DNA of 47,129 nucleotides from Porogramme epimiltina (lineage: Eukaryota > Basidiomycota > Agaricomycetes > Polyporales > Polyporaceae): NCBI GenBank assembly GCA_900155495.1, contig FTLJ01000813.1:1-47129 (forward strand). The letters are read 5' to 3'. This document shows, piece by piece, positions 1-11,250 of this stretch. Made by a program: the position numbers and the translations under genes. The notes beneath the pieces were generated by a model. It was not told the origin of the DNA, did no database searches, and saw only the letters and a program-made list of their open reading frames with translations. Position 1 is the first letter of the stretch. Each line of letters opens with the position of its first letter.

Positions 1-283
1 AACCCCGACTTGGGTGCGCCCCCCCCCGCCCCTCGGCGTGCACATGCGCCCCTACTTACGTGCCCCCCCCCCCCCCCCCCCCTGCCTCGGACCCGCCGCA
101 TTGACACCCCGCTCCACGCCCCATCGCAGCGAACACGGCGCAGCTGAAAGGTGGGCGTTCCTGAGATGCGCTGTCACATAACAGGCGCTGATGTCGCTGC
201 CCACGCTCTGCTTCTGCGAATGGGGAACCCTGTCGCGCGCGACGGGACGGATGATGCTGCGCCCCACCGTCTGCGCCCGCCAG

Positions 284-1073
284 AACGCCTGCGGCGGCTC
301 GAGCTGTACGGGCACGACAAGCACCACCCCGCGGACGAGCCGCACAGGCACGCCGCGAGCGTGCTCGTCTTCCATCTCGCGGACGTGGACACCATCGACG
401 CCTCGTGAGTGGCTCCCTCCCCCGCTTCCTGCTTCGCGCTTTCTCCCGTCTGTTGCCGTCCCCCGCTTCCCCGCCCGTCGCCGCCTTCGATCTACGCCCG
501 CGCCGTTCGCGAGGAGATCGCGCCACTCGCAAGGGGATCGCGCTGTGGCGGGGCGGGGAAACGGGGCGTCCGCGCTGGCGCCAGACGACTGGAGTGCTAA
601 TTGGTGGTGCGACTTTGATCTGCAGGGCGGTGCAGATCTTCTACGAGCTGGTGGAGACGTACAAGGTACGCACTATCCTCCTTCCGTCCCCCGGCCCTGG
701 CGATCATCACACCGCACCCCATCTCCCATCCGTCTTCTGTCTTCTCCCACTACGAGCACCCCCTCTCCCCACCCACCCTTCCTTTTTGGACCTCCCCCAC
801 CCGCTTCCGCCTCCCATGATACGCCACGACCCCACTGGGCCGTGCGAACGAGCCCTGGCCGCTGCTTCCCCGTCCTCCGCACACCCTGACCCTTTTTGTT
901 TGCGTTCGCAGAACCGCGGCGTCGGGCTGTACGTCACGCACCTCAAGCGCGCGCCGCGCGCGTCGTTCGAGGACGCGGGCGTGGTGCGGCTCCTCGGCGA
1001 AGAGGCGTTCTGCAAGGACGTCGCGAGCGCGATGGCGAGCGTCGAGCGCGCGATGCGCGAGCGCGACCACTAG
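284..1073 (+). CDS. SulP-family sulfate permease, C-terminal STAS domain (5' end outside window)
   Basis: This is the last part of a membrane sulfate/anion transporter of the SulP family; only the cytoplasmic STAS domain is inside the window. Three exons can be read: about 284-404, 626-665 and 912-1073, with introns 405-625 (GTGAGT..CAG) and 666-911 (GTACGC..CAG). Joined, they give a run with the STAS hallmarks: LRRLELYGHDKHHP, then LVFHLADVDTIDAS, AVQIFYELVETYK and NRGVGLYVTHLKRAPR, ending AMRERDH before TAG. The strand LVFHLADV followed by DAS is the conserved STAS core; in fungal vacuolar/plasma-membrane SulP proteins this domain closes the protein, as here. The first exon boundary is uncertain: an acceptor CAG at 281-283 fits the phase, and the upstream bases, including a long C run at about 61-82, look intronic. 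The membrane domain must lie left of the window. Confidence 0.8.
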
Positions 1074-3413
1074 AGCGCGCGCGGGGGGGAGGGGGACGGA
1101 AAACCGGCGATGGCGGGTGGGGATGGGAAGGGTACCGAAACGGCGAGGGAAGTCGCGCTTAGGGGGGGGGGGACTCTGGGTGCGGAATGCGGGGATGTGG
1201 TTGCGGAAGCGGGCGAGCAATTGGGGATACGGACGGATGGACATGGGAAGGGGTCACGTCGCGTGCGGCGTCGCGAAGGGCGCCCGCGGTTGACGGATGA
1301 GAACATATGGATGGATGGCCGCGCGAACCGCGCGCTACTTGGGTGATTAGAGTCGGATGCGTTTTTAGGCCGCCGCCGCCCGTCGCCCGTCGCGCGTTGT
1401 GGTATTGACGTTGCTCTGCGACAGGCTTCTGAACGCTATACATATGTACTGCAGATGGGTTCTCGTAATCTGGACGGTTTCGGGTTGTGGTGCCGTAGTG
1501 CTGGAAGTGTGCTAGAAGTGTGACTTTTATGCACTGCGTGTGTCCCAGGCGCTATTTCGGCTCAGTTGTCTCAATCCGGAAGGGTGAAGGCATTCCGCTG
1601 CCGAGTTGGATGGCCATGGGTTCCACCGAGGAATATGTGGTCGTGTGTACTCTGTGTGTATGCGGGCATATAAGGGTTAGCATAAGCCGTCGCTGTTCCG
1701 GGGAGGTGACATTAGCGCGTGCCGGGGGGACTATTCCTCCCCGTCTCTTTCTAGAACCATGTCTTCCATGTGAATCCTTCATCCCCACACGCATATAACC
1801 AACGACCGAGTTGTGTCGGCTACGCGCACCGAGACTGCCAGCGATCAACGTTTTGAAACTGCACGGATCGCGAATTTGACTGTTCCGTCCTCCACCTGGC
1901 CTTTTATCGGCCTTGCTGGCCTGCTCAGTGCTGTGGTGTCAGTCAAATATAGTGAGCATGTAATATAACCTCGTCCGCACGCGCCGCTGAGACACTGATC
2001 CAAACATCTCAGTCCAGCGCAGTCAGCTACTAGACCTCCACAAAACGTGCGGGGTGCTAGCCTCGACCGCCGACGACGACTGCGACCGCGATCAGGACAG
2101 GATCTGACACCCAACGCGGTGATGCCGACCGCACATGGATCGTTCCTTGCTTGCCTGAGAAAACCCCCCATCGAGGACGGGCAAGTCGCGACAAGCGGGG
2201 AGTGAGCTCACGCCCGAGTGTGGGCTGTCCTGAAACGCGCAGGTCAGATGCGGCGGATTGACGGTGCGCCGCGCCGCATCGCGCACGCCGCGTGGGGCGG
2301 CGGGCCTCTGCGAGCCCTGTCGGACTATCACGCGCAAGCTCTGGCCGCGCGCGAGCGGAGGAGCACGTCCAACCGCCCACCGCGGGGGCGACGACAAACG
2401 CGCCGCCTCCTGGCAGGCCCCGCCCCGCCGGCTCCAGTCGTGTCGGACGCGTGCACCGCCGCACGCGCGTTCCGAGGCGACCTCGCCCGCCACCGCTGTG
2501 ACCGCTGTCGCCCGCCCTCGGGCGCGCCGGGCACTGTCGCGGGGGCGCCCCCACGCCCCGCGACCCATGCGGCTGGGTGCGCGTGCGCCCGTGGGACAGG
2601 CGGACGGGAGGGAGGGGGGCCCGTAGCCCGTTGACAGGCCCCCGCCGCTCGCGCTGCCACTGGTGACTGCCCGAGCAGGCAGCGGTGATGCGCCCGGCGT
2701 GTGGACTCTGTTGGGCCCGCCGCCGCGGGGGTTCTGCGCGCCAACGTGGCAACGGAGCACCGGGCCTGTGTGGGTGGGGTGCTGTGATGGCGGGATGTGG
2801 GGTCGGCGCTCGGGATAAGGGCGGCTGGTACATACGCGACTTGCAAGTACGTACGCTGGGCGAAAGAAGGCTCGCGTCCGCGTGCGGCGGGAGATCTCCA
2901 TGTGCTCGTGAAGGGCGTCGAAGTCGCGGAGGCGGGCGGGTGGGACGAGGATCAGGCTGGTGGTACAAATTACGCTTGGGTACGTATACTTATGTCTACT
3001 TATAATAGATGACAATGCTTGCATCGTATACATGGCTGCGTTGTTCTTTTCTGCTCACGGGTTGCAGTAGGGGGTGGGGCGGACGAAGGAGGGGATGACT
3101 GGGGGAATGGAAATGAGGGGGTGGGTGTTAGGGGAGCATGGTGGTAGAGATAAGGGTAGGGGGGTGGGAAGTTGTGATCGTCACGGACTCTAATGTACAG
3201 TCGAAGGGCGAGTCCGGAATAAAGAGGGTATGTGGCCAGCAAAGAAAATAATGTTAAAGACGAAGCATGGGTGGAGAATAGGAAATGGCCAAATACGAAG
3301 GGGGCTAGACGAATAACGAAGCAGAGACAGATAAACTAAAACCGGACGTGCAACAGCAAAACAGACAGAAAGACAGTCAACTCCGGGCCCAACGCCGCAC
3401 CGCCGCTCATCCC
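1074..3413. other. Intergenic spacer, no gene recognised
   Basis: This 2.3 kb stretch lies between the convergent ends of the SulP gene and the Ser/Pro-rich gene. It carries long open frames on the minus strand (about 2057-3033) and plus strand (about 2218-2634), but these overlap one another and are rich in Arg, Pro, Ala and Gly, as expected for shadow frames in GC-rich DNA. No domain, splice structure or start context supports any of them. G-rich runs occur at about 3060-3175. Confidence 0.5.
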
Positions 3414-5047
3414 TCACCGGCGGTGGAAGAGAGCATGCGAGAACGGGTGGGGCCGCGGAGCCGACCGAGGCGAAGCAGGCAACGAAGGAAGGATAAAGCC
3501 CCCCGGTGCCGAGCCGGGGGCGGCGCTGGCCGAACGAGCGTGGCCGACGCGCTGCGTCGTCGGGGTCGGGGGCGAGGTCGAGATCGAACGTGTCGAGAGC
3601 GGGGTCCGGGTCGGGGCGCCGTCGCGGTGGAGCGGCTGCGGCTTCGGCGACGGCAGGCTCGCGCCGCGCGTGTGCGACCACACGCGCGGCGACGGCGGCA
3701 GCTGCGGCTCGCAGGCACTCGGCGCGGGGCGGCGGATGCGGCGCTGGAGACAACGACGGCGACCCCACACGGCGACGGGTCAGCGTGACGGTACAACGGG
3801 CGGCGGACACGGCGGCGCGCGCCGCAGGGGGGGTGGGGCTCAGCGACGTACGACGTCTGCTCCGGGCGTTGCGGGAGCCGCGGGGCGCACGGGCACGGGC
3901 GGCAGCGGGCGGGAGCGGCGCGCGCCGCTGCCGCTGCTGGTGCTCGGGCGGGACGGGACGGGGCCCGCGGAGTAGGGCGCCTGGGCGTACGCGTGGGCCT
4001 TCTCCGAGAGGCGGCCGCCCCAGCTTGAGGGGAGCTCGACGGCGGAGACGGGCCCGAGCTCGAAGCGCGCGGCGGTGGACGAGACGACGCCGTGGGGCCC
4101 CGCGGTGTCCGCCTGGAAGAAGGTGACGGAGATCACGGGCGGGTCGAAGCGCGCGTCCTTGTACGACGGCGGGGACGCGGCGGTGGGCGAGGGCGTGTCG
4201 AGGGGCGACGACGGCGCAGTTGATGCGCGGTCCGAGGCGCTGTAGTCGTCGTCGTCGCCATCGCTCGACGGCCCGCCGCGCGCCGCGAAGGAGGTCACGT
4301 TCGGCGTCGAGGTGTACAGGTCGAAGATGTCGGAGACGGCGGGGGAGGCGGGAGAGCTTGAACTTGAACTTGAAGGGGAGCTTGAAGGGGAAGACAAAGC
4401 AGAGGATGCGGGAACCATGTCGTGCAGGTGCGGCGCCAGCGAGATGGACAAGGGCGGGGCCGAGACCGGGAGGCCGCCGGTGGGCGGGGGGGAGAGGAGC
4501 GCGAAGTCGGCCTCGTCCTCGCTCACGTCGAACGGGAACGGGCTCGCAGCGAAGCGAGACCGCCGCGCGGACGCCGACGATGAGCCTGAGGAGGAACTGG
4601 CGCCCGCGCTGTCGAGGTCGGAAAACACGAACTCGTCCTGCGTCGAGTCCCACTCGGCCGTGAACGTGTACGCGGTCTCGCGCGAGCTGCCTGGTGGCGA
4701 CGGGCCCACGACTGGCGAGCTCGGGAGGTTGAGGTGCACCCCCGTCAGGAGCGCGACCCTCCTGCGCATCTTCTTCACGTTCGGCTGCGGAACGGAGACG
4801 CCCTGGAAGCGCGCGGAGCGTGCCGTTAGTTACCAGGCGGGGGACCGGCGGGATGAGCCATGCAGGACAGAGAACGCACCTTGCCCTTCGCTGTGGAAGA
4901 GGAGACCTGCATGGACTCGCCGACCGGGCTCGCGGGGCGTGACCGAGTGAGGTCGAGGAAATCCGCGGCCGGCGAGTCGGACATGCTCCAGGCATACTCT
5001 GCCCCGCCCGTAGGGCGCACGGCAAGCTTTGGTCGCACAGCGGCCAT
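3414..5047 (-). CDS. Ser/Pro-rich protein of unknown function, three exons (482 aa)
   Basis: Three exons fit with phase-0 junctions: 5047-4880, 4802-3852 and 3743-3414. Introns are 4879-4803 (GTGCGT..CAG) and 3851-3744 (GTACGT..CAG). The start ATG at 5047 gives MAAVRPKLAVRPTGGAEYAW. The second exon begins GVSVPQPNVKKMRRR, a basic patch, and continues with ALLTGVHLNLP and acidic, Ser-rich tracts such as SSSSGSSSASARRSRF and DGDDDDYSASDRAS. The C-terminal exon is Ser/Pro/Arg-rich and ends FSHALFHRR. No catalytic domain or membrane segment is visible; the protein is probably mostly disordered. I do not recognise the family. If the first donor at 3851 were not used, translation would stop shortly after at 3840. 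The spliced C-terminus is preferred because phase and composition both match. A 661-residue frame overlapping it in another phase is a shadow. Confidence 0.6.
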
Positions 5048-6862
5048 GGACCTAGAGTACTTGAATGCACCGCGTCTCCCGAGAGCCGCCTTGGGCGCAC
5101 GGGATGTGGGGGAACGAGCGGAGCGGGGTGAACGGAAGGGTGCGCGGGCAAAGGAAGGTGGGTTGGCGGGGACATGGATCCTGAGGGATATGTATGTGAC
5201 CGGGCCGCCGGAGCTTGACTGGGAACGCGAAGAGGAAGCGAAGGATGGCGAAGCAGAAGTGACGCGCGCGGACACGCCGCGATGGGGCCGGCGTGCAGCA
5301 GCTACTGGTAGATGATGGTGGAGACCATGACCGCTGCCAATGATTGACGTGGTAGCGAGGGAGGAAGGACTCATCGTCGGACAGCAGCGGGACAGGAAGT
5401 GGACGGGGGGCATCAGCTTCCCGCACAGGCGGATGGGTATATGTATCTGTGACGCATCTGCTGCCCGCGGGCTGCCCGCTGCCACTGGCCAGCAGCAATG
5501 TGGCGAGCGGTGGACAGCCCGAGTGAGTGATCTGCATAGTTTTAGAAGCATCAATCAGCCCACGCCGCTCTGCCACGGTACAAACTCACTTGGGCATTAC
5601 CGACCTCGGATGGGAGCGGCCGCATAGGCGGATCTGCAAGGGCCAGGGCGGTCATCTGTCCAGTAGAAGGGCGGGAAGATTCGGTCCTCTGTGCGTGTGC
5701 ACGATGTGTGTGCGTCGTGCGGGCCCGGGTTACAGAGGGGACGGGTGAGCCTGGGTGGGCTGCCCGAGGGAGGGGGAGGAGGTGCATCACCGGCATCTGC
5801 GGTCCAATCACGGTGCGAGCGAGCGTCTTGCAATGATGCACGCCCCAGAGAAAGCGGCAACCATCGCCCATGACATCGTCGCTGACGCGGAACTCGCGCG
5901 CATCCGCCTCTGCCCCTGAGTCTGCCCGCTGTGTCCTCCGTCCTGTCTGCAGAGTCAATCACAGACAGCCATGTACGTGCTGCGCGCACCGTTAAACGTG
6001 ACTTGCGACATACGGGCACGGTACAGGCAACAGCCCGGGAGCGCACCGTGGTCGTCGCCGGTGAGATGTCGCAAACTCTAACGGCGCACGGACGCGCGCC
6101 ACGGACCACGGACCACGGCGGGCGCCTGTGTCCCTGGGGAGTGGTCCTCGATCAATCGTCGTCGCATTGATGGATCTCATCTGCATCACCCCCGCTAGGC
6201 GCCCCCTGCTTCAGCCAGGCAGCACGCGCACGCCCTGCGGCGGTCCGTCAGGGCACCGTTCTCTACAGAACGTCCGCCGCGCGCGGGCGGGATGTGCAGC
6301 ACGTACGCTACGCCGCGCTTATCCTGGCAGCCCGTGTGTCGACCAGCAAGGCAACTCAACAGGTTCAGCGTCTGCGCCGCAGCCGCTGTCGCGGCCCCGC
6401 CGTAAGGCTGTAGAAACGCTGCTCCTACGAGTTACATCTCCGTCAGGATTTCGATATCCCGCCTATTAACCTCCGGGTTTGTAAGGTAATGCAGGGTTCA
6501 CCGCTTTGCTCCCCCCCGACCACCCACACAATCCCCGCGCAGCGCCAGCAGATGCCCGGCACGTTTTGCGGGCCCGACGCGTCGAGGGCCAACACGCACG
6601 TCGCACAGGCCCGCCGCCGACGCCCACCGTCGGGCGCGTGATGCCGCCCGCGTGAGCGCGAGTGTGTAACCCAGCCTGGACCGCAGCTGATCCTCCGGAA
6701 GGCGAGGTTCCCCATCCCATCACGCTCGCCCAACCAGCATTCAACGCCGCCCTCCCTGCCGCGGCGCAGCCAATCGCATCCACTTCCACAAAACCGCCAC
6801 TCGCCGCCCCGCCGCCCGCTGACTCTCGCCAGGACCCTGCTGACGTCCTGTTCCCCCGGCCC
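5048..6862. other. Intergenic spacer, no gene recognised
   Basis: The stretch lies upstream of the Ser/Pro-rich gene and downstream of the LYR-type gene, both on the minus strand. Short overlapping frames occur on both strands (for example 5551-6109 minus), but none shows a domain, consistent codon use or splice signals. The part nearest 5048 should hold the promoter of the Ser/Pro-rich gene; no clear TATA box was found. Confidence 0.5.
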
Positions 6863-8854
6863 TCACCGCCGCCGCCTCGTCCGCTGCCTCCCCGGCGCCG
6901 GGGCCTCTACGCGCCCCAGCACGAGCCTGCCCGCGCCCTCCGCCATCGCACGCACGTCCGCGATCATCGCCGCGCCTCGGGCTTGCAGCGCGTCGCGCTC
7001 GCGCTGCTTTGCGGAGCGCACTAGCACTTTGGCTAGCCGCGCGGGCTGGTACTTGGCGTGGCCCGGCTCGAGGAGGCCCTCCCACGCCCCAGCTGGAGGC
7101 GCGGAGGGCGGTGGGGCCGCCGAGGGTGACGCCAGGAGGGCGAGGTTCCGCAGCGCTTTGTGCGGGACCCCGCGCGAGACGGCTGAGGCGTGCAGGAGGG
7201 AGAGGGTGGTGTCGACTGGGTGGGCGGGATCGACGGTGGGCGCGGGTGGTTTGTCAGCGGCGTAATTGCATGTCGAGATCCCGCGAGGAGGAAGCGAGCG
7301 TCGGGTTGAGTGACGGGTGGATGGAGGCGGCATTGGGATGGCGTTGAATCACCGGGGATGTGGTCAAAGCGAGATGCGATCATAGAGTAGGTGTCGGAGA
7401 CATTGCAAATGAAGTAGTCAGTAAAGGTTGCACATTGGGAGTAGAATGTCGGCCATCGTCTCTGCAAGGGGCCTCCTCGCCCTCCTCTCTCCTCCTATGA
7501 CTAAAGTCTTATAAGAGGAGACCAATTGCTCCGGACCGAGCGACGCAAGAAACGGGCACTCTCCAAAATTTCTCGGGATACCTCGACAATTCTGGCCAGC
7601 CACCGGCACGGTCCCAAAACAGGCGTCGAACCAACAAATTTGTCCAGTGGTATCACCCGCTGACCGACTTTCTCCACAAGACCGAGCTCGCTCACATCGA
7701 GCGGGCCGAGGCCGCACGGGCACCCCGCACGGGCGACGATTCTCGAAAGGAGGGCCCTTGTGTCAGAATAGACAGCGGTGGGAAGTGATGCCGATCCCTT
7801 GATGGGAACGCCACCTCATTATTGGTGCGAGGCGCAGGCACAGCGCTACGATCCCCGGCCGTCGCGACCGCGGACCCACCCCATCAATACTCGCCGCCCC
7901 GTGCGCATGCGAAGAGGTCGAACCTCGAAAATAATTATGACACCGTGGCTCGTGGTGTGCTGTTTCACGGGTCCAGGGAGCGGCTCACCGCCGATGTAGG
8001 AGACAGGGCCTACCCAGTCCTTAACATCCAGTCCAGCTGGTCGACGGAGCAGCCCTAGCGTCGGGATTGGCTGCGGACGCGCCCGGCGCCCATCACTGCG
8101 CCACCCGGCACTTAGGTCACCGTCCAAGACACAAGAAAAGCTAGACTGGATGGTTAAGAATTGGGCGGCCCCGGTATCAACATAGCCAGGAGCGCGCCTC
8201 CAGACAAAGCCGAAGCACCCCAGCCGGCGCAGAAAAGAGAGACGAGGGCCGCTGCTGCGACGACGACCACCACCACCACCACAGAGAAAATGACGCACCC
8301 CGCCGTTCCCACTCCTGGAGCCACGCCCTGCGCGCGGCGCGCCCCTCCGCGGACATCGTCCGCGCCCGCTCGTCCGCCTGGAGCGCGCGCACGACGCGCG
8401 CCGCCTCGGCGAACGTCGGGCGCCACTGCTTGCGGAGGGCCGCCGTCGCGCGCGGCTGTGCGAGCACGGCGGCCGACACGAGGCGCAGGAAGAGGCGGTA
8501 GAGGCTCGTGAACGTCGGCGGGAGCGGCGCTGAAGATGCTGCGATGCCGCCTTCGCCTTCGCATTCGGGGGTGCCGAGGCTTCCAGGTGCCGAGGTTGAA
8601 GCGGGGCGGAGGGGCGTGCGTTGGAATGGAGGGGCGGATGGGGCAGGTGCAGGGAAGGCGGCCCCGCGGGACGTGGAGCTCCGGAGGGCTGTGCGAGCTG
8701 GCCTGAGGTCTGCGACAGTCGGTATACGGATTGAAGAGTAGCGGCGGAGGGAAGACGAGGGTCCTCCGCTGCTGGCCTGAGCGCTCGAGTAGGACGTCGA
8801 GGCTAGGGCGTGTATAACACGACCTGCAGAACCGCGACTTGCGGATACAACCAT
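6863..8854 (-). CDS. Mitochondrial LYR-motif protein split by a long intron (302 aa)
   Basis: LYR proteins are small mitochondrial factors that bind acyl carrier protein and help Fe-S or respiratory-complex assembly. Exon 1 (8854-8299, 185 codons plus one base) starts MVVSASRGSAGRVIHALAS, rich in Ser, Ala and Arg without early acidic residues, as in a mitochondrial presequence. Around residue 115 comes SLYRLFLRLVSAAVLAQPRA, the LYR tripeptide with a downstream helix, then KQWRPTFAEAARVVRALQ and WLQEWERR. Exon 2 (7215-6863) reads DTTLSLLHASAVSRGVPHKA, then LRNLALL and a basic helical stretch ARLAKVLVRSAKQRERDALQ, ending at TGA. Donor GTGCGT at 8298 and acceptor CCCAG ending at 7216 leave matching phase (G|TC gives Val), and the total is exactly 303 codons. 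From memory, fungal proteins of this type continue from the helix into a similar SAVSRG-PHK segment, which supports the join. The intron is 1,083 nt, far longer than its neighbours. Confidence 0.65.
7216..8298 (-). other. Unusually long intron with coding-like content inside the LYR gene
   Basis: This intron begins GTGCGTCATTTT and ends CGCTGAC..CCCAG, so branch-like and acceptor signals are present. Inside it lies a minus-strand open frame (about 7810-7501, preceded by a stop) reading LPTAVYSDTRALLSRIVARA and later VGQRVIPLDKFVGSTPVLG. A plus-strand open frame without ATG (7501-7788) contains NKFVQWYHPLTDFLHKTELA with many G/C third bases. Neither is recognised. An imperfect inverted repeat (TCTCCTC at 7488-7494, GAGGAGA at 7515-7521) sits at their border. 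A GGT trinucleotide run lies near the donor on the minus strand. An inserted element or a separate gene fragment is possible. Confidence 0.45.
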
Positions 8855-10292
8855 CTGCAGTAAATGATGGTTGTAAGGAGTCTGTGGGCGGGAGGCATCA
8901 GAGATGGGGCCGACAATCTAATGAGGAGGCGGTTCACAATGCTTCAAGTCGGTACGAGGTGGTGCAACGTGCCCGGCTTGCTGGCGGTTCTTCTGGCAAG
9001 CCAGACATATTCAGCACATGTATGACCATACAGCGAGCCCCAGACGCTCATACCAGGTTTTCGGCAGGCCAGAGGGGGTGTGCCTGGCCCACGGCGGATG
9101 GTGACGGTGCTGTAGAAGTGCAAGTGAGGTCACGCCTCACCCGGCCGTTGTGATGTCACGCGGTCCGATTGGCTCGGAATCCTCCGGATTGCATTGACGC
9201 CCGCAGACTTCTCGCTTTGAACGTCCTCAATGATTCTATCCTGATCACCATACACTTCCTGTTCTTCATCTTGCTTATACTGATTGATTTTACATTCGCG
9301 CAAGGGCCTGACGCTGAGAACGCTGTGCGATGCGGTGAGTCTTACTGTCGCAGGTTTAGCTCTCCGCGTGCGCTGCAGGTCTTTCCAATACTAGTACTTA
9401 TGTGTGTCTCAGACTCGTGAAAGCAACTCCATAATCATATCGGTACCATGGCAGGAGAAGGGAGTCGCAAGTGAATATCATCATCTAATAGCGATGCATA
9501 GTATACAGTGGTGTGGCGGGGCCAACGAAGGTGGAAATGTCCAATCAGCGGTTATGAAGGTGTGTTTGATGATATGGCCTATAAGTTGATCAGTTTGAGA
9601 GTTGACAGCTCGATATACTACAGTTCGCTTACCTCGGAAGACAATACAGTCTCTGAGCCACTTTTTGAGCCAGAAGTCTCGTGATTGAGCTCGCGCAGAG
9701 ACGAGGCAGTCATACGCACGCGACGCGCGCATAAAATGATGGCCTCATCGCAGCTGTTCTCCCGGGAAAGCGTCTTGGAGCTGTTGCGCTGCATGGTGCT
9801 ATTTCGCTGGGGACGGCGGAGGTATGGCTCGCGTGGACCCCGCAAATGGCCTTTATACGCCTCTACCAGCTGGGGCCACAAGCGGTGGCTTTGGTGACGT
9901 TCTCAGGAGACCACAACAGGCCAAGGACGCGTACGCTCACAGGGACTGTCCAACCTTGCTTTTCGGGCTCGGTAAATCCCTTAATTCGCTCCGTTAATTC
10001 GTGGTCCTGACAGCCCTTTTGAAATTCGCGGCCAAAGGGCGAGAAAGAAGAGTGGCGGCCACTCGTCCAGTGGCACTGCCTAGGGCGCCTGTCCAGACCA
10101 CACAACCTTTGCACTTGGGCCTCGAAGTGCTTTGTCCGTCACGGTACCCCATTGCAGCTTCGTACCGGCGTCGTATATAAGAGCCCGTATCTTCTACACA
10201 AGTTCTCCATTCGCTCAGAACCGACCTCTCCGCTCCCCCGACGACCTGCCCTTCCCTCCACTAACGAGACTTAACCTTTCTCAGCTACTGCA
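8855..10292. other. Intergenic region, divergent promoter side of LYR gene and plus-strand gene
   Basis: No gene is recognised. Short frames on either strand (9169-9420 plus, 9618-10114 minus) lack domains. Visible signals are a 6-bp inverted repeat GTGAGG/CCTCAC at 9124-9140, a TGATGTCA element at about 9151-9158 and an inverted CCAAT box (ATTGG) at 9168-9172. These lie about 300 bp upstream of the LYR start on its sense strand. A TATA box near 10174 belongs to the plus-strand gene. Confidence 0.5.
10174..10180 (+). promoter_or_regulatory. TATA box of the gene starting at 10293
   Basis: TATATAA stands 113 bp upstream of the ATG and is followed by a pyrimidine-rich leader, an arrangement common in fungal promoters. 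Confidence 0.6.
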
Positions 10293-11250
10293 ATGGACGC
10301 ACAGCGATTCGACCCCGCGATGAAGAAGGTAAGTATCTAATCTACGCCTTCCGGCTTGAGCTCATCAACACGCTCTTCACAGGGAAAGATCCTCGCGTTG
10401 GTCCAGGCTGAGGACGAGGAACGGGCTCTCCGGCGGGCCCGGTACCCGGAGAGGCCTGGCTACAAACTCCGCATAGAACCCTGCATCCTCTTCGTTCCCA
10501 GGGTGCGTTCGCTTCCCAAGGCTGACTTATCACCCTCACTCCTAACCACGCCTCCCCCGAACACAGAGGACGGACCCGAGCCCCGGGCCGCCGCAGACGA
10601 CCCCGACCGCGCCCGAGTTCGCGATCCCCAACCCCCGCGCGCTCCCGGCACCCGACGCGCTCAAGTGCCTGCCGATCGACGAGAACGCGGAGTACGAGGG
10701 CGAGCTCACGTACTTCGACAAGGTGTACTACGACACCGACTCGGGCCGGTCCGAGGACGAGGACGCCAGAATGGCCCGCCTCAGCCGCCGGCCGGACGAC
10801 ATCCTCCACACGCCGATTCGGCGCCTGCGCGAGCAGCACGAGCGTAAGATGCGTAAGATGCGCGAAGCCGCGGGAGAAGCCGCGTCCGCCTCGTCTGACG
10901 AAGAAGAAGACGACGACGAGGTCCGCGGGCGCCCCGCCACCCGCCCGTCGACGTCGATGTCCATGCGCCGCCGTGGCGAGCTCTCGCGCTCCCTCGGGGA
11001 GCGCCTCGCCACGCGTGCGCGCGCGCCGTCGGATGGCTCCGAGGAGCACGAGTACGACTCCGCGGACTCGGAGTCGGATGACGAGGAGTTTGACGCCCGC
11101 GCGCTCGGAGCGCCGCCCTCGACGCGCCGCCCGTCGGCCGCGGTGAATGTCCCCCTGTCGTTGCCCGTGGCGGAGAAGGACGTCGCTGAGCGCCTGCGCC
11201 GGCTCGCGCAGGCCCTCATCGGCGCGCGTGGGGTCGAGGTGGCCGCCTGA
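10293..11250 (+). CDS. Acidic/charged protein of unknown function, three exons (279 aa)
   Basis: Exons are 10293-10328, 10383-10502 and 10567-11250, all in phase 0. The introns are 54 and 64 nt long (GTAAGT..CAG and GTGCGT..CAG). The protein starts MDAQRFDPAMKKGKILALVQ, continues with a basic segment RARYPERPGYKLRIEPCILF, then CLPIDENAEYEGELTYFDKV followed by YYDTDSGRSEDEDARM. The second half contains RLREQHERKMRKMREAAGEA, acidic SSDEEEDDDE and SADSESDDEEFDAR tracts, and a C-terminal helix-like LRRLAQALIGARGVEVAA. It looks like a soluble, largely disordered and possibly nuclear protein. The acidic serine clusters resemble CK2 sites, which is an inference. I do not recognise the family. The start is supported by a TATA box and leader just upstream. 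Confidence 0.75.

Noticed and set aside
2057..3033. Two overlapping minus-strand frames of about 300 residues and plus-strand frames in the same place
   Set aside because: The frames overlap each other, have Arg/Pro/Gly-rich composition and lack splice or promoter support.
3190..5175. 661-residue minus-strand open frame
   Set aside because: It overlaps the Ser/Pro-rich gene in another phase, is dominated by Arg, Ala and Pro, and shows no domain; it is a GC-driven shadow frame.
8154..8298. Short-intron model ending the LYR protein with a hydrophobic tail (ALVSLFCAGWGASALSGG)
   Set aside because: A 44-47 nt intron at 8298-8252 is possible, but the alternative exon at 7215-6863 matches in phase and continues the helical LYR-type sequence much better.
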